This document shows, piece after piece, positions 26,175-34,272 of a DNA stretch of 64,000 nt (the stretch's first letter is position 1; the number at the start of each line of letters is the position of its first letter). The notes beneath the pieces were generated by a model. It did not search any database. It was not told where the DNA came from and saw only the letters and a list, made by a program, of their open reading frames with translations. The translations under genes were made by a program, and so were the position numbers. Origin of the DNA: CAVVAE01 sp963746185 (lineage in GTDB: Bacteria; Actinomycetota; Actinomycetes; Propionibacteriales; Nocardioidaceae); assembly GCA_963746185.1 (NCBI GenBank), contig CAVVAE010000003.1, positions 24,477-88,476 of the forward strand, read 5' to 3'.

Positions 26175-26441
26175 TCAGAGAAACCACGTCCCCGCGACGA
26201 CACTCGGGATGACGCCGACCACCACCCACGGGGTCTTCCACGAGATCTCGTTGATGAGGCGAACCCCGAGGATGCCGCCCACGTTGAGGATGGCCGCGAT
26301 CGTGAGCAGGCCGTACATCGCACTGGGACGGTCATCCTCGATGGTGAAGATCGCTGCGAGGATCAGCCCGGTCGAGTGGGCGAAGATCAGTGTCAGGACC
26401 AGCGCGCTGAGAACCCAACGTTGAACCCGGGTGATGTGCAC
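26175..26441 (-). CDS. Small membrane protein, three helices
   Basis: 88 residues from a GTG at 26441 with CAGGAG at 5-base spacing. Three hydrophobic segments are seen: VLSALVLTLIFAHSTGLILA, YGLLTIAAILNVGGILGVRL and PWVVVGVIPSVVAGTWFL. No charged or catalytic motif is conspicuous. Small proteins of this form are common in Nocardioidaceae. Function is unknown. Confidence 0.7.
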   Translation of the reverse strand: MHITRVQRWVLSALVLTLIFAHSTGLILAAIFTIEDDRPSAMYGLLTIAAILNVGGILGVRLINEISWKTPWVVVGVIPSVVAGTWFL

Positions 26442-26588
26442 GAAGACTCCTGGTGGCGCTGCGTGGAACGCTGCGTCGTCCTTAGGTCAATCGCCGCGCG
26501 AAACGTGGTCGCAGTCTACCGACGGCTGTCCCGGAATTCTTCGTGCCAGCCAGACGGCGTACGACGGTTCGCCGCCTTGTGCTGGCGG

Positions 26589-26867
26589 CTACGCGGCCGG
26601 GGCGGTGTGCAGCGCAGTGTTGGTCACGACCGTCTGCTGCCGGTGTTCGACGGCGAGGCACTCGGCCTGACGATGCGGGAGGAATCCCGAATCGGCTGCG
26701 CAGTCATGACACACAGCAAGGGCGAGCCCTCCCAGGTGAATCACCTCGATGATGTGCGGGTGGCAGGGTTCCTCGCTGAGTGCGTGCTGGTGATCCCGGC
26801 GATGCGCGGCCGCGGCCGTGCTCGCTGCCACCTCGGTCACTGCCATGGCTAGCTTGTGCTGCTCCAT
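26589..26867 (-). CDS. Small Cys/His-containing hypothetical protein
   Basis: 92 residues. The ATG at 26867 has a strong AGGAGG about 10 bases upstream. The core HPHIIEVIHLGGLALAVCHD, then CAADSGFLPHRQAE holds a CxxC, two further Cys and several His, so it could bind a metal. There is no membrane segment. I do not recognise a named family, but the ribosome site and codon pattern support it as a real gene. It stands alone between two unlinked transcription units; the 147 bases before it and 195 bases after it show nothing else. Confidence 0.6.
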   Translation of the reverse strand: MEQHKLAMAVTEVAASTAAAAHRRDHQHALSEEPCHPHIIEVIHLGGLALAVCHDCAADSGFLPHRQAECLAVEHRQQTVVTNTALHTAPAA

Positions 26868-27062
26868 TGCCTACGCACCTCCTCGCGCTGTGTTCAACGT
26901 CTCTACGACGCCGCGGAGACCCTGGACGTTCCCTTGTGTTCATGTAAACGCGAAGGACCGACGTTTTTGGTCAAGACACGCATGAACCTGACTCGTCGTA
27001 CTCGTGCGGCTACCCCCCGACTTCTCCCAGGAGGCACGAGCGGATGCCCTGATACGCCAACG

Positions 27063-27121
27063 CCGAGTGGGAGGATCCGGCGCGCCACACTGTGGCTTGG
27101 GCGCCGCAACCTCCCACTCGG
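27063..27121 (-). terminator. Strong hairpin downstream of the MFS gene
   Basis: CCGAGTGGGAGG at 27063-27074 pairs perfectly with CCTCCCACTCGG at 27110-27121, with further pairing inside (GGCGC/GCGCC and GCCACA/TGTGGC). It lies 12 bases after the stop of the minus-strand MFS gene. No T-run follows, so it is a long stable stem rather than a classical intrinsic terminator. Confidence 0.6.
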
Positions 27122-27133
27122 GATTCGCGTCAG

Positions 27134-28696
27134 CTACGAGACAGCCACCTTCCTGTCGTCCGCGTCGACATAGGCATCTTCTTGTGCTGACTCGAGCTCG
27201 GCCTTCTTGCCCGGGATCGCGACGATGAAGATGACGAGTGCGGCGACCAGGGCCGCGGACGACGTGATGAGCGCGACCCCCATGCCGTCGACAAACGCGT
27301 GACGCGCGCCGTCGGCCAGGCTCGTCCCCCGGTCACCCAGACGACCGGCGATCCCAAGTGCTGATGCCAGCGACTCTCGTGCACCGTCAACCAACGCGGC
27401 TGGAGCGTTTGCCGGCGCTGCCTCGGTGACTCCTGAGCGGTACTGCTGGTTCAGGATGCTGCCAAGGATGGCAATGCCCAACGTTCCGCCGACTTCCCGA
27501 GCGGCGTCGTTCACCGCAGAGGCGACCCCCTGCTTGCTCGCCGGCACGGCGGAGACGATGTCGGTCGTCGCGGGAGCCGTGGCGAACGCCATCCCGGCGC
27601 CGACGGGAATGATGCCAGCGAGCAGCAGCCAGTACGACGAGTCCGTGCCGAGCTGGCTCAGCACCAGCATTCCGACCGCCATCAAGCCCAATCCGGCGAC
27701 AGCCAACGGTCGACGGCTCACGCGGGCCGCTAGATGCGGGACCACCTTGCGGGACAACCCGCCAATCACCATGGCCATCGGGATCAGGGCCAAGCCCGCT
27801 TGGAGTGCCGAGTAGCCGAGCACGAGCTGGACGTACTGGATGACCAGGAAGACGAAGCCGAAGAAGACGAAGAACTGCAGCGTGATCGAGAAGACCCCGG
27901 TGCTGAAGTCGCGACGGGCGAACAGCCGTGGGTCCAGAAGCGGATCCTTCGCCAGCAGGCCCCAGGCCACCCAGGCCACCAGGCTTACGCCGCCGACAGC
28001 GAACGCGGTAAGAGTCAGACTGTCGCCCCACCCGCGCTCGGGTCCTTCAATGGCACCAAAGACGATGCCGGCAAGCACCAAGACGGAGAGCAGTCCGCCG
28101 ACGTAGTCGACCCGCGGAGGGTTCTCGTCGCGTGAGTTCGGGATCAGGCGAATGGCGAGGATCCCGACGACGAGACCTAGCGCAGCGCTGAACCAGAACA
28201 CCGACTGCCAGTCCCAGACCTCGAGCAGCATTCCCGAAGTCAGCAGGCCGAGGACTGCTCCCGCGCCGGCGACGCCGATCCAAGCGCCGACTGCCTTGGC
28301 CCGTTGTTCCTTGGGAAAGGACGTCGTGATGATCGACAGCGTGGTGGGCATGACCAGGGCGGCGCCAACGCCCATCACCCCACGCAAAGTAATCAGTAGT
28401 CCTGGTGACATGGCGAGAGCTGCCAGGCCAGAGCCGGCGGCAAACACCAGCAGGCCGGCGACGAGCACCGGCTTGCGTCCGTAACGATCACCAAGCGCGC
28501 CAGCGGGCAACAGCAGACCGGCGAAGACCAGCGCATACGCGTCGACGATCCACTGCAACTGGCTCATGGTGGCGTCTGTCGACTCGGCCAGGTTGGGCAA
28601 CGCGACGTTCAGCGCTGGGACGGCGGCCACGACCAGGGCCAGGGATAGCAGGACAACGGGCAGCAGGGCAGTTCTCTGGGTTCCATGCGTGGACAT
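27134..28696 (-). CDS. MFS multidrug transporter, DHA2 (EmrB/QacA) type
   Basis: 520 residues with 14 predicted helices, a proton-coupled drug exporter of the DHA2 family. Motif A is seen as GDRYGRKPVLVAG, and the fifth-helix motif C region is GAWIGVAGAGAVLGLLTSGM. The second half includes GVASAVNDAAREVGGTLGIA. The start ATG at 28696 has GGAGGAGG just upstream. It is divergent from a TetR gene, and three palindromic sites lie between them, so it is very likely repressed by that TetR and induced by its substrate. The substrate is unknown. Confidence 0.9.
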   Translation of the reverse strand: MSTHGTQRTALLPVVLLSLALVVAAVPALNVALPNLAESTDATMSQLQWIVDAYALVFAGLLLPAGALGDRYGRKPVLVAGLLVFAAGSGLAALAMSPGLLITLRGVMGVGAALVMPTTLSIITTSFPKEQRAKAVGAWIGVAGAGAVLGLLTSGMLLEVWDWQSVFWFSAALGLVVGILAIRLIPNSRDENPPRVDYVGGLLSVLVLAGIVFGAIEGPERGWGDSLTLTAFAVGGVSLVAWVAWGLLAKDPLLDPRLFARRDFSTGVFSITLQFFVFFGFVFLVIQYVQLVLGYSALQAGLALIPMAMVIGGLSRKVVPHLAARVSRRPLAVAGLGLMAVGMLVLSQLGTDSSYWLLLAGIIPVGAGMAFATAPATTDIVSAVPASKQGVASAVNDAAREVGGTLGIAILGSILNQQYRSGVTEAAPANAPAALVDGARESLASALGIAGRLGDRGTSLADGARHAFVDGMGVALITSSAALVAALVIFIVAIPGKKAELESAQEDAYVDADDRKVAVS

Positions 28697-28727
28697 GGCC
28701 TCCTCCTTCTTGAATCAAGCGGGAAAA

Positions 28728-28795
28728 CCAACACGTGTTGGCTTTCGTTGAAAGCCAACATACGTTGACTTCTGTCGAATGTCAACACTCGTTGA
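28728..28795. promoter_or_regulatory. Three palindromic operators at 27-bp spacing in the MFS/TetR divergon
   Basis: Three 14-base sites, CCAACACGTGTTGG (28728-28741), CCAACATACGTTGA (28755-28768) and TCAACACTCGTTGA (28782-28795), start exactly 27 bases apart. The first is a perfect palindrome. The bases between are also related (GCTTTCGTTGAAAG versus CTTCTGTCGAATG), so the array is a degenerate 27-bp tandem repeat. Binding by the adjacent TetR protein is inferred. Confidence 0.75.
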
Positions 28796-28876
28796 CTTTT
28801 ACTTGGCCGCCTGACACAGTGATCCGCACCCGCCCCGCATCGCAGCCGCACCAACACCCGCAGAGGAGAGGAGCCA

Positions 28877-29467
28877 ATGGCCACGTCAGACGCTGTTCAG
28901 ATCGCCGAAATGACGAAGTCGCAGCGCACCAGGGCCGCCATCCTCGCCGCGGCGCGCGAGCAGTTCGGGCTGCACGGTTACGACCGCGCCAGCATCCGGG
29001 CGATCGCCACCCAGGCGTCGATTGACCCGTCGATGGTCATCCGCTACTTCACCAGCAAGGAGGCACTGTTCGCGGCAGCAGTCAATGTCGACCTGATGCT
29101 GCCCGACCTGAGCCAGACGCCGCCCATGGACCGGCCCCGGGCCCTGACCGAGCATTTCCTCGAGCGTTGGGAAGGGTCGCTGAGCGACGACGTGCTGGTG
29201 ATCTTGCTGCGTTCAGCGGTGACCAACGCACAGGTCGCAGATCGCCTGCGGGAGGTGTTCGTCGAGCAGGTCGCAGCGGGGCTGCGCCCCTTGCTGCCGG
29301 AGGGTGAGGTCGAGCGCCGTGCGGCCCTGGTCGCGAGCCAGCTGCTCGGAGTCGCCCTCACGCGCTACATCCTGCAACTACCCGGGATGGCAGAGCGGTC
29401 ACGCGATGAGGTGGTCGAAGACATCGCGCCGACGGTGCAGCGCTATCTCATCGGAAAGCTGCCGTAG
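28877..29467 (+). CDS. TetR family transcriptional regulator
   Basis: 196 residues from ATG 28877 with GAGGAG upstream; an ATG 11 codons in (MTKSQRT) is an alternative. The helix-turn-helix is at about residues 15-60: TRAAILAAAREQFGLHGYDR, ASIRAIATQASIDPSMVIRY, with the FTSKEALF ending of TetR DNA-binding domains. The C-terminal part is a variable ligand domain close to the TetR_C_17 / PsrA-like group (SAVTNAQVADRLREVF). Divergent from an MFS exporter with three operator-like sites between them, it is probably a drug-responsive repressor. Confidence 0.9.
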   Translation: MATSDAVQIAEMTKSQRTRAAILAAAREQFGLHGYDRASIRAIATQASIDPSMVIRYFTSKEALFAAAVNVDLMLPDLSQTPPMDRPRALTEHFLERWEGSLSDDVLVILLRSAVTNAQVADRLREVFVEQVAAGLRPLLPEGEVERRAALVASQLLGVALTRYILQLPGMAERSRDEVVEDIAPTVQRYLIGKLP

Positions 29468-30087
29468 TGCAGGTCACCACCGAAAGCCCTGGGTTCATCG
29501 CCGACAGAGCCCTCGCACTTGAGGTAGCGGGTTCGCGTCCACCTGTCATCGGCATCTCGGGGTTCGGAGGCGCAGGAAAGTCGACACTCGCCAGCCAGCT
29601 GCAACAACAGCTACCGGGATCAGTGGTCGTGCCCGGAGACGAATTCCTGTTGGCACATCCACCTGCTGAACGTTCGGATGACTGGGGCGACGTCGATCGC
29701 GATCGACTCTCTCGTCAGGTGCTGGAACCCGCTCACGAAGGGATGTCGGTCAAGTACCAGGTATGGGACTGGGACGCCCGAGCACCCGGACCATGGGTGG
29801 CCATCGACTCGGCCACGGCCATCATCGTCGAAGGGTTGGCGCTGTACGTCCCTGAGCTCGTCAGTCTGTTCGACCTACGAGTGTGGATAGACATCGACCT
29901 CGACTCGGCGACTGCTCAGGGCATGTGGCGTGACGAGCATGAGTATGGCAACGCTCAGGCTGCGCTCTGGGTCGAGGTATGGAAGCCGAACGACGCTGAC
30001 TTCTTCCGCAAGTTCCGCCCGGACACAGCCGCGGACATTCTGTTCAAGCCGCCGAACTCCCGGTCTCCTTCCGGAACGGCTCGCTAG
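29467..30087 (+). CDS. Uridine kinase-like P-loop kinase
   Basis: 206 residues, GTG start overlapping the last base of the tetR stop. Walker A is GISGFGGAGKSTLASQL. The substrate/Asp region is VVVPGDEFLL, and IIVEGLALYVPELVSLFDLR is the strand with the family DxWID (VWIDIDLDSA). The layout matches small uridine kinase-like or phosphoribulokinase-like proteins in actinobacteria. The phosphate acceptor is unknown. Cotranscription with tetR is likely, but a shared function is not clear. Confidence 0.8.
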   Translation: MQVTTESPGFIADRALALEVAGSRPPVIGISGFGGAGKSTLASQLQQQLPGSVVVPGDEFLLAHPPAERSDDWGDVDRDRLSRQVLEPAHEGMSVKYQVWDWDARAPGPWVAIDSATAIIVEGLALYVPELVSLFDLRVWIDIDLDSATAQGMWRDEHEYGNAQAALWVEVWKPNDADFFRKFRPDTAADILFKPPNSRSPSGTAR

Positions 30088-30134
30088 CTGCGGCCGGACC
30101 GGCACGTCAACGCGACGTACGTGCTCCAGTCGGG

Positions 30135-30542
30135 TCAGGTTGCTGGCGTGTCCGCGCGCCAAGCAGCCCGCCACTCAGGGGCATCCCAGCCCTCCATCAC
30201 GTAGATGCGTTCGAGCACGACTTTGTCGTCTCGGAACTCGAGCATCTGTACGCCGTACTGCCAGGGGCCGCCGTTGTAGCTGACCGAACACTCGACGACG
30301 ACCACATTGTCCCGTGCTGTGATCCGTCGGATCTTGTAGCTCACGTCGGCCGGGTACTGGCTGCGCCACTCCTTGAAGTTGGCAACGCCTTCGAACCGCT
30401 CCCCCGATTGCGGAAACTCCAACACCGCGTCGTCGTGGTACATCTCATGGGAGCGGTCGGGATCGGTGCCGATGTACTCCCAGTGCCGCCGCACCTGGTC
30501 GAGCAAAACCGACTGATCGACCGTCGAATCTCCCGGACTCAT
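30135..30542 (-). CDS. Nuclear transport factor 2 / SnoaL-like protein
   Basis: 135 residues from ATG 30542. A cone-shaped alpha+beta fold is suggested by LLDQVRRHWEYIGTDPDRSH, EMYHDDAVLEFPQSGERFEG and VVECSVSYNGGPWQYGVQML, followed by ERIYVMEGWDAPEWR. These proteins are small isomerases, cyclases or unknown. The frame is open to 31010 upstream, but that part overlaps the next gene on the other strand and was left out. It lies alone between convergent and divergent neighbours. Confidence 0.75.
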   Translation of the reverse strand: MSPGDSTVDQSVLLDQVRRHWEYIGTDPDRSHEMYHDDAVLEFPQSGERFEGVANFKEWRSQYPADVSYKIRRITARDNVVVVECSVSYNGGPWQYGVQMLEFRDDKVVLERIYVMEGWDAPEWRAAWRADTPAT

Positions 30543-30611
30543 CGCACGATGGTAGGTGTTGCCATGGCGATCCAGCCAGCGGTTTGTCGGACCGCCATGG
30601 GAGCCTGAACT

Positions 30612-30944
30612 ATGGCGTACGACGAAGACCTGGCCGACCGCATCCGCTCTGCGATCCAGGCTCAGGACGGCGTGACCGAGAAGCGGATGTTCGGCGGACT
30701 CGCGTTCCTGATCAACGGGAACATGGCCGTCAGTGCGAGCGGAAAAGGCGGGCTCCTTCTTCGAGTCGATCCCGCCGAGACAGATTCGCTGGTGCGCGAG
30801 GACGGAGTGACCCGTTTCGAGATGCGCGGACGCGCGATGGACGGCTGGCTGCGCGTTGACCCGTCCGCCACCACCTCTGACCAGGAGCTCAAGCGGTGGG
30901 TCCAGGTCGGCGTGGCCTACGCCGGCTCCCTGCCGCCGAAATAG
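30612..30944 (+). CDS. TfoX N-terminal domain protein
   Basis: 110 residues. The N-terminal TfoX/Sxy domain is complete: EKRMFGGLAFLINGNMAVSA, then LLLRVDPAETDSLV, RFEMRGRAMDGWLRVDP and LKRWVQVGVAYAGSLPP. No C-terminal TfoX domain is present, as usual for actinobacterial copies. In gammaproteobacteria this domain takes part in competence control; here the role is unknown. It is followed by a PIN-toxin remnant. Confidence 0.85.
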   Translation: MAYDEDLADRIRSAIQAQDGVTEKRMFGGLAFLINGNMAVSASGKGGLLLRVDPAETDSLVREDGVTRFEMRGRAMDGWLRVDPSATTSDQELKRWVQVGVAYAGSLPPK

Positions 30945-30975
30945 TGCGAACGAGCGGAGCTGATTTCCATGACGA

Positions 30976-31133
30976 GGTAGGTCATCGGACCGGATCGGGT
31001 GGTCTGACACGTTCGATGCCGAGTACGTCGCTCTGACCCATCTTCAGCCGACGCCTTCATCACACTCGACGAACAACTCGCCCACGCAGTAAAGGATCTG
31101 GTGAGTGTCGCGCCCATGGATACGCTGTACTAG
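30976..31133 (+). pseudogene. C-terminal remnant of a PIN-domain (VapC-like) toxin gene
   Basis: Reading from about 30976, one frame gives DRIGWSDTFDAEYVALTHLQ, and the next frame gives ADAFITLDEQLAHAVKDLVS, then VAPMDTLY and a TAG at 31131-31133. Together these are the last 50 or so residues of a VapC toxin, with the acidic EY and LD residues of the PIN site. A single missing base (expected CAG-GCC, seen CAGCC, near 31047) separates the frames, and the N-terminal half is gone. No antitoxin gene remains. Confidence 0.6.
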
Positions 31134-31181
31134 CGGCTGTCCACGAGTCGGACACAGTGGTTGAAGGCTATCTTCGATGGC

Positions 31182-32111
31182 ATGACGGATGCTGCCGCGA
31201 GCCGCGTGGTTGCCCTCCCGGGCAATCGGATGCTCCACGCATGGGAGGGCGGAGATGCGGATGGGGTCCCCGTCGTGTTTCAACACGGAACACCCTCGGG
31301 GCGGTTGCAGGCGGTGCTCGGTGCAGACAGCGCTCGCCGGCTGGGTATCCGCCTCATCTCGTTCAACCGGCCTGGATACGGACGTTCGACCGACACCCCA
31401 CCCAGCCTCGCCTCCGTCGGTCTCGACACACTTCGGGTCGCCGACGAGCTGGGCGTCGACCGATTCGCTGTACTTGGTGCATCTGGGGGCGGTCCGTACG
31501 CCATCGCTACGGGCATTGCTGACCCGGGAAGGGTGCTGGCTGTCGGCCTCGCCGCCGGCATCGGCCCGTGGCGGCTGATCGAGCCGCCAGACTTCGGGGA
31601 TCCCGACCGCCCACTCCTTGCGCTCGCGGATGCCGGAGACGTGACTGGAGCGTTGAAAGGCTTCCGCGCGCAAGGCGCCGTCGCCTACAGCCGGATGCTC
31701 CAGCTCGCTGACAAGGCCGCGGTCGAGGAGTTCTTCAGCGACGCACCTGAGGACCTCGGCTGGCTCGACGCGCAGGCCAAGAAGCTCTGGGCGGCGGACC
31801 TTCGTGATGCACTGCAGACGTACGACGGCTATGCCCGCGACAACGTCGCCTGGGGCGGCGATTGGGATGTCGACCCATCTCGCCTCGGTGTTCCAAGCTG
31901 GCTCTGGTACGGAGAATTGGACCGCGTGGTGGCGCCATCGCACGGGCATTGGCTGGCAGAGCGGATCCCTCACGCAACGCTCGTCATCCGGCCCGGCAAG
32001 GGCCATGGCGGCACCATCTTCGAGTTCTGGGACGACATGCTTTCCACTCTGCGAGACCAGGTTCTCCGTCGCGCTGCACGCGGTTCTACCCCGCCAGATC
32101 AGGACGCCTAG
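31182..32111 (+). CDS. Alpha/beta hydrolase
   Basis: 309 residues from ATG 31182; an upstream TTG at 31161 is possible. The nucleophile elbow is VLGASGGGPYAIAT (Ser), the oxyanion HG is VFQHGTPSGRLQ, the acid is near GELDRVVAPSHG, and the catalytic His is in RPGKGHGGTIFEFW. Similar to RsbQ or peroxidase-like hydrolases with a lid between LAVGLAAG and ALQTYDGYARDN. Cytosolic; substrate unknown. It is followed by the duplicated ychF tail on the other strand. Confidence 0.85.
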   Translation: MTDAAASRVVALPGNRMLHAWEGGDADGVPVVFQHGTPSGRLQAVLGADSARRLGIRLISFNRPGYGRSTDTPPSLASVGLDTLRVADELGVDRFAVLGASGGGPYAIATGIADPGRVLAVGLAAGIGPWRLIEPPDFGDPDRPLLALADAGDVTGALKGFRAQGAVAYSRMLQLADKAAVEEFFSDAPEDLGWLDAQAKKLWAADLRDALQTYDGYARDNVAWGGDWDVDPSRLGVPSWLWYGELDRVVAPSHGHWLAERIPHATLVIRPGKGHGGTIFEFWDDMLSTLRDQVLRRAARGSTPPDQDA

Positions 32112-32257
32112 TCGAGGTCCAACCCAACCGCGTTGAGGCCGGGCAAGTATCTACGGTGGGGTGTGCGCACTCATCCGCTGTGGTACCCGTTCGCGCCGCC
32201 ATCAATGGAGGACATCAAGGCTGCGCGTGCGCGTCAGCGCGCGAGGATTCACACGTT

Positions 32258-32284
32258 GAAGCGAAACTCGACCACGTCACCGTC
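32258..32284 (-). repeat. Second copy of the ychF 3' end (left copy)
   Basis: On the minus strand this 27-base stretch encodes DGDVVEFRF and continues as NV then a stop at 32249-32257, which is the normal YchF C-terminus. It matches 24 of 27 bases of the copy inside ychF at 32616-32642. All three differences are silent. The two copies are 358 bases apart and flank a single complete gene. Confidence 0.8.
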
Positions 32285-32291
32285 CCAGCCT

Positions 32292-32567
32292 CTACCCACG
32301 ACGAATCACCCGATAGATCGTCTCGGACTCCGGAGCTGGGCGGGGCTCGTCGTGCCAGCCGATCTCCTGACCCCTTGCTGAGATGGCCGCCTTCACTGCG
32401 CTGACGTCCACGTCGTCCTCGAAGAAGGCGATCGACAGACCGTTCCCCGTCTCCGGGTCAACCAGATGGTACGCATCGAGGACGCCCGGCACGGACTTCG
32501 CAGCGTCGATGACCCACTGACGATCGTCCTCGGGCATCGGATTCCACACGGCGACGCGAGCAAACAT
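32292..32567 (-). CDS. ABM-fold small protein between two ychF tails
   Basis: 91 residues from ATG 32567 (GGAGAG 8 bases upstream; a GTG at 32576 is close to the site and less likely). MFARVAVWNPMPEDDRQWVI, YHLVDPETGNGLSIAFFEDD and a conserved tail ending IYRVIRR suggest an antibiotic biosynthesis monooxygenase-like dimeric alpha/beta barrel. Function is unknown. The gene is in the same direction as ychF, starts 18 bases after its altered stop, and lies entirely between the two copies of the ychF 3' end, so it looks like inserted cargo. Confidence 0.75.
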   Translation of the reverse strand: MFARVAVWNPMPEDDRQWVIDAAKSVPGVLDAYHLVDPETGNGLSIAFFEDDVDVSAVKAAISARGQEIGWHDEPRPAPESETIYRVIRRG

Positions 32568-32585
32568 GGGCAGCACTCTCCAGTT

Positions 32586-33683
32586 CTAGGGCTTCCTCGA
32601 TGTAGATGTTGATCCAAAGCGGAACTCGACCACGTCGCCGTCGGCCATCACGTAGTCCTTGCCCTCGATGCGCACCTTGCCGGCGGCCTTCGCGGCATTC
32701 ATCGAACCGGCCGCCACCAAGTCGTCGTACGACACGATCTCCGCCTTGATGAAGCCACGTTGGAAGTCGGTGTGGATGACACCGGCGGCTTCGGGAGCGG
32801 TCGCACCCTGCTTGATGGTCCATGCCCGAGACTCCTTCGGACCAGCCGTGAGGTAAGTCTGCAAGCCAAGGGTGTCGAAACCGACACGGGCGAGTACGTC
32901 GAGCCCCGGCTCGTCGACGCCCATCTCCTCGAGCATCGCGCGAGCCTCGTCGTCATCGCCGAGCTCAACCAACTCAGCCTCGAACTTCGCGTCGAGGAAG
33001 ATCGCCTCCGACGGCGCGACGATCTCCCGCATGCGGGCCTTGAGCTCCTCGTCGCCCAGCTCGTCGGCGTCACAGTTGAACACGTAGATGAACGGCTTGG
33101 CCGTCATCAACATCAGCTCGCGGACCAGTGTCTTGTCGATCGAGGTGGCGAGGATCGGCGTACCCGCTTCCAACGCGGACTTCACCTCGCGGACCGCCTC
33201 CAGCAGAACCGCGTTCTCTTTCTTGAGTCGCGCCTCTTTCTCCAACCGCGGCAACGCCTTCTCGACGGTCTGCAGGTCAGCGAGAATCAGCTCGGTCTGG
33301 ATCGTGGAGATGTCGTCGGCCGGATTGACCTTGCCCTCGACGTGCGTGACGTCGTCGTCCTCGAAGACCCGCGTCACCTGGCAGATCGCGTCGGACTCGC
33401 GGATGTGCGACAGGAACTTGTTGCCCAGCCCCTCCCCCTCGGAAGCACCCCGAACGATGCCAGCGATGTCGACGAACTGGACCGTCGCGGGCAGCGTCTT
33501 GGCCGACTCGAAGAGCTTGGCGAGTACGCCGAGTCGCGCGTCTGGGACGCCGACCACGCCGATGTTGGGCTCGATCGTCGCGAACGGGTAGTTCGCCGCG
33601 AGCACATTGTTCTTGGTGAGCGCGTTGAAGAGGGTCGATTTGCCGGCGTTGGGGAGTCCGACGATTCCGATGGTGAGTGCCAC
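32586..33683 (-). CDS. ychF: Redox-regulated ATPase YchF with altered C-terminus
   Basis: 365 residues from GTG 33683. P-loop GIVGLPNAGKSTLFNALTKN is at the start, then NYPFATIEPNIGVV, IAGIVRGASEGEGLGNKFLS and NCDADELGD in place of NKxD, the change that makes YchF prefer ATP. The TGS domain ends GKVRIEGKDYVMADGDVVEF. In the family the chain then ends in RFNV or similar; here it reads RFGSTSTSRKP. The usual FNV ending is found 358 bases downstream. The protein is a conserved Obg-family ribosome-binding ATPase linked to oxidative stress. The new tail should not affect the ATPase core. Confidence 0.93.
   Translation of the reverse strand: MALTIGIVGLPNAGKSTLFNALTKNNVLAANYPFATIEPNIGVVGVPDARLGVLAKLFESAKTLPATVQFVDIAGIVRGASEGEGLGNKFLSHIRESDAICQVTRVFEDDDVTHVEGKVNPADDISTIQTELILADLQTVEKALPRLEKEARLKKENAVLLEAVREVKSALEAGTPILATSIDKTLVRELMLMTAKPFIYVFNCDADELGDEELKARMREIVAPSEAIFLDAKFEAELVELGDDDEARAMLEEMGVDEPGLDVLARVGFDTLGLQTYLTAGPKESRAWTIKQGATAPEAAGVIHTDFQRGFIKAEIVSYDDLVAAGSMNAAKAAGKVRIEGKDYVMADGDVVEFRFGSTSTSRKP
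32616..32642 (-). repeat. Copy of the ychF 3' end inside ychF (right copy)
   Basis: Encodes DGDVVEFRF within the intact ychF frame. It pairs with the copy at 32258-32284 (24 of 27 bases identical, three silent changes). After the repeat the coding sequence departs from the family consensus and runs eight more codons to a new stop. Confidence 0.8.
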
Positions 33684-33836
33684 GGGCGACAACAGTACGG
33701 CGAACGGGCCGCCACCCGGAAATCCAGCACCGAGCCGTCGACAGATGGCCGTACCTGCGCCCGGAGGGTTACACCCTGAGCTGGCAGGGTTCCGCAGTGT
33801 CTTGTGCGCTGCCCACCCCGCGTCTACCGTCGGAAC

Positions 33837-34241
33837 ATGGGGAACGGCCTCCTCGGTGCGTTCATCGCCATCGCCTTCGTCACGCTGATGCTCGGCGTGA
33901 CAGTCGGTGGCGTGCTCTACCAGCACGAGATCGCGGCGTTCTTCCGGCGGTTCGCCGGCCGATTCTCGACGCCGCCTGAACCTCCAGCGGGTCTGCCCAT
34001 TGAACGTATCGCCCGGGACGCCCGCCGCCTCAGGACCGAGCTGCTCGTCCCCGCTCCCGGAACCCCGATGGCCCGCCGGATAGCCGTGCAGCGGGCGTAC
34101 GACGACCTGCTGGCTGACGCGTGCGAAGCGCTTGATGTCCCCGACACCCTGAGTGATCTTCCCCCGGGCACGGAGCGGGATGCCGAGCGGCTGCACGTGG
34201 AGCATGAGCTTGATGAGGCCGGCCTGCGCCTCACCGCGTGA
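33837..34241 (+). CDS. Membrane-anchored hypothetical protein
   Basis: 134 residues from ATG 33837. One N-terminal membrane helix (LLGAFIAIAFVTLMLGVTVG) is followed by about 100 charged cytosolic or external residues with a helical region rich in Arg and Glu (LPIERIARDARRLRTELLVP, MARRIAVQRAYDDLLADACE). I recognise no family. It is divergent from ychF. Confidence 0.65.
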   Translation: MGNGLLGAFIAIAFVTLMLGVTVGGVLYQHEIAAFFRRFAGRFSTPPEPPAGLPIERIARDARRLRTELLVPAPGTPMARRIAVQRAYDDLLADACEALDVPDTLSDLPPGTERDAERLHVEHELDEAGLRLTA

Positions 34242-34272
34242 CCCGCGAAGAACGCAGGTCCTGAAGCTCCGG

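Noticed and set aside
32133..32381. A small plus-strand open frame after the hydrolase
   Set aside because: It runs opposite the ychF tail relic and the ABM gene, has no motif, and the minus-strand reading is better supported.
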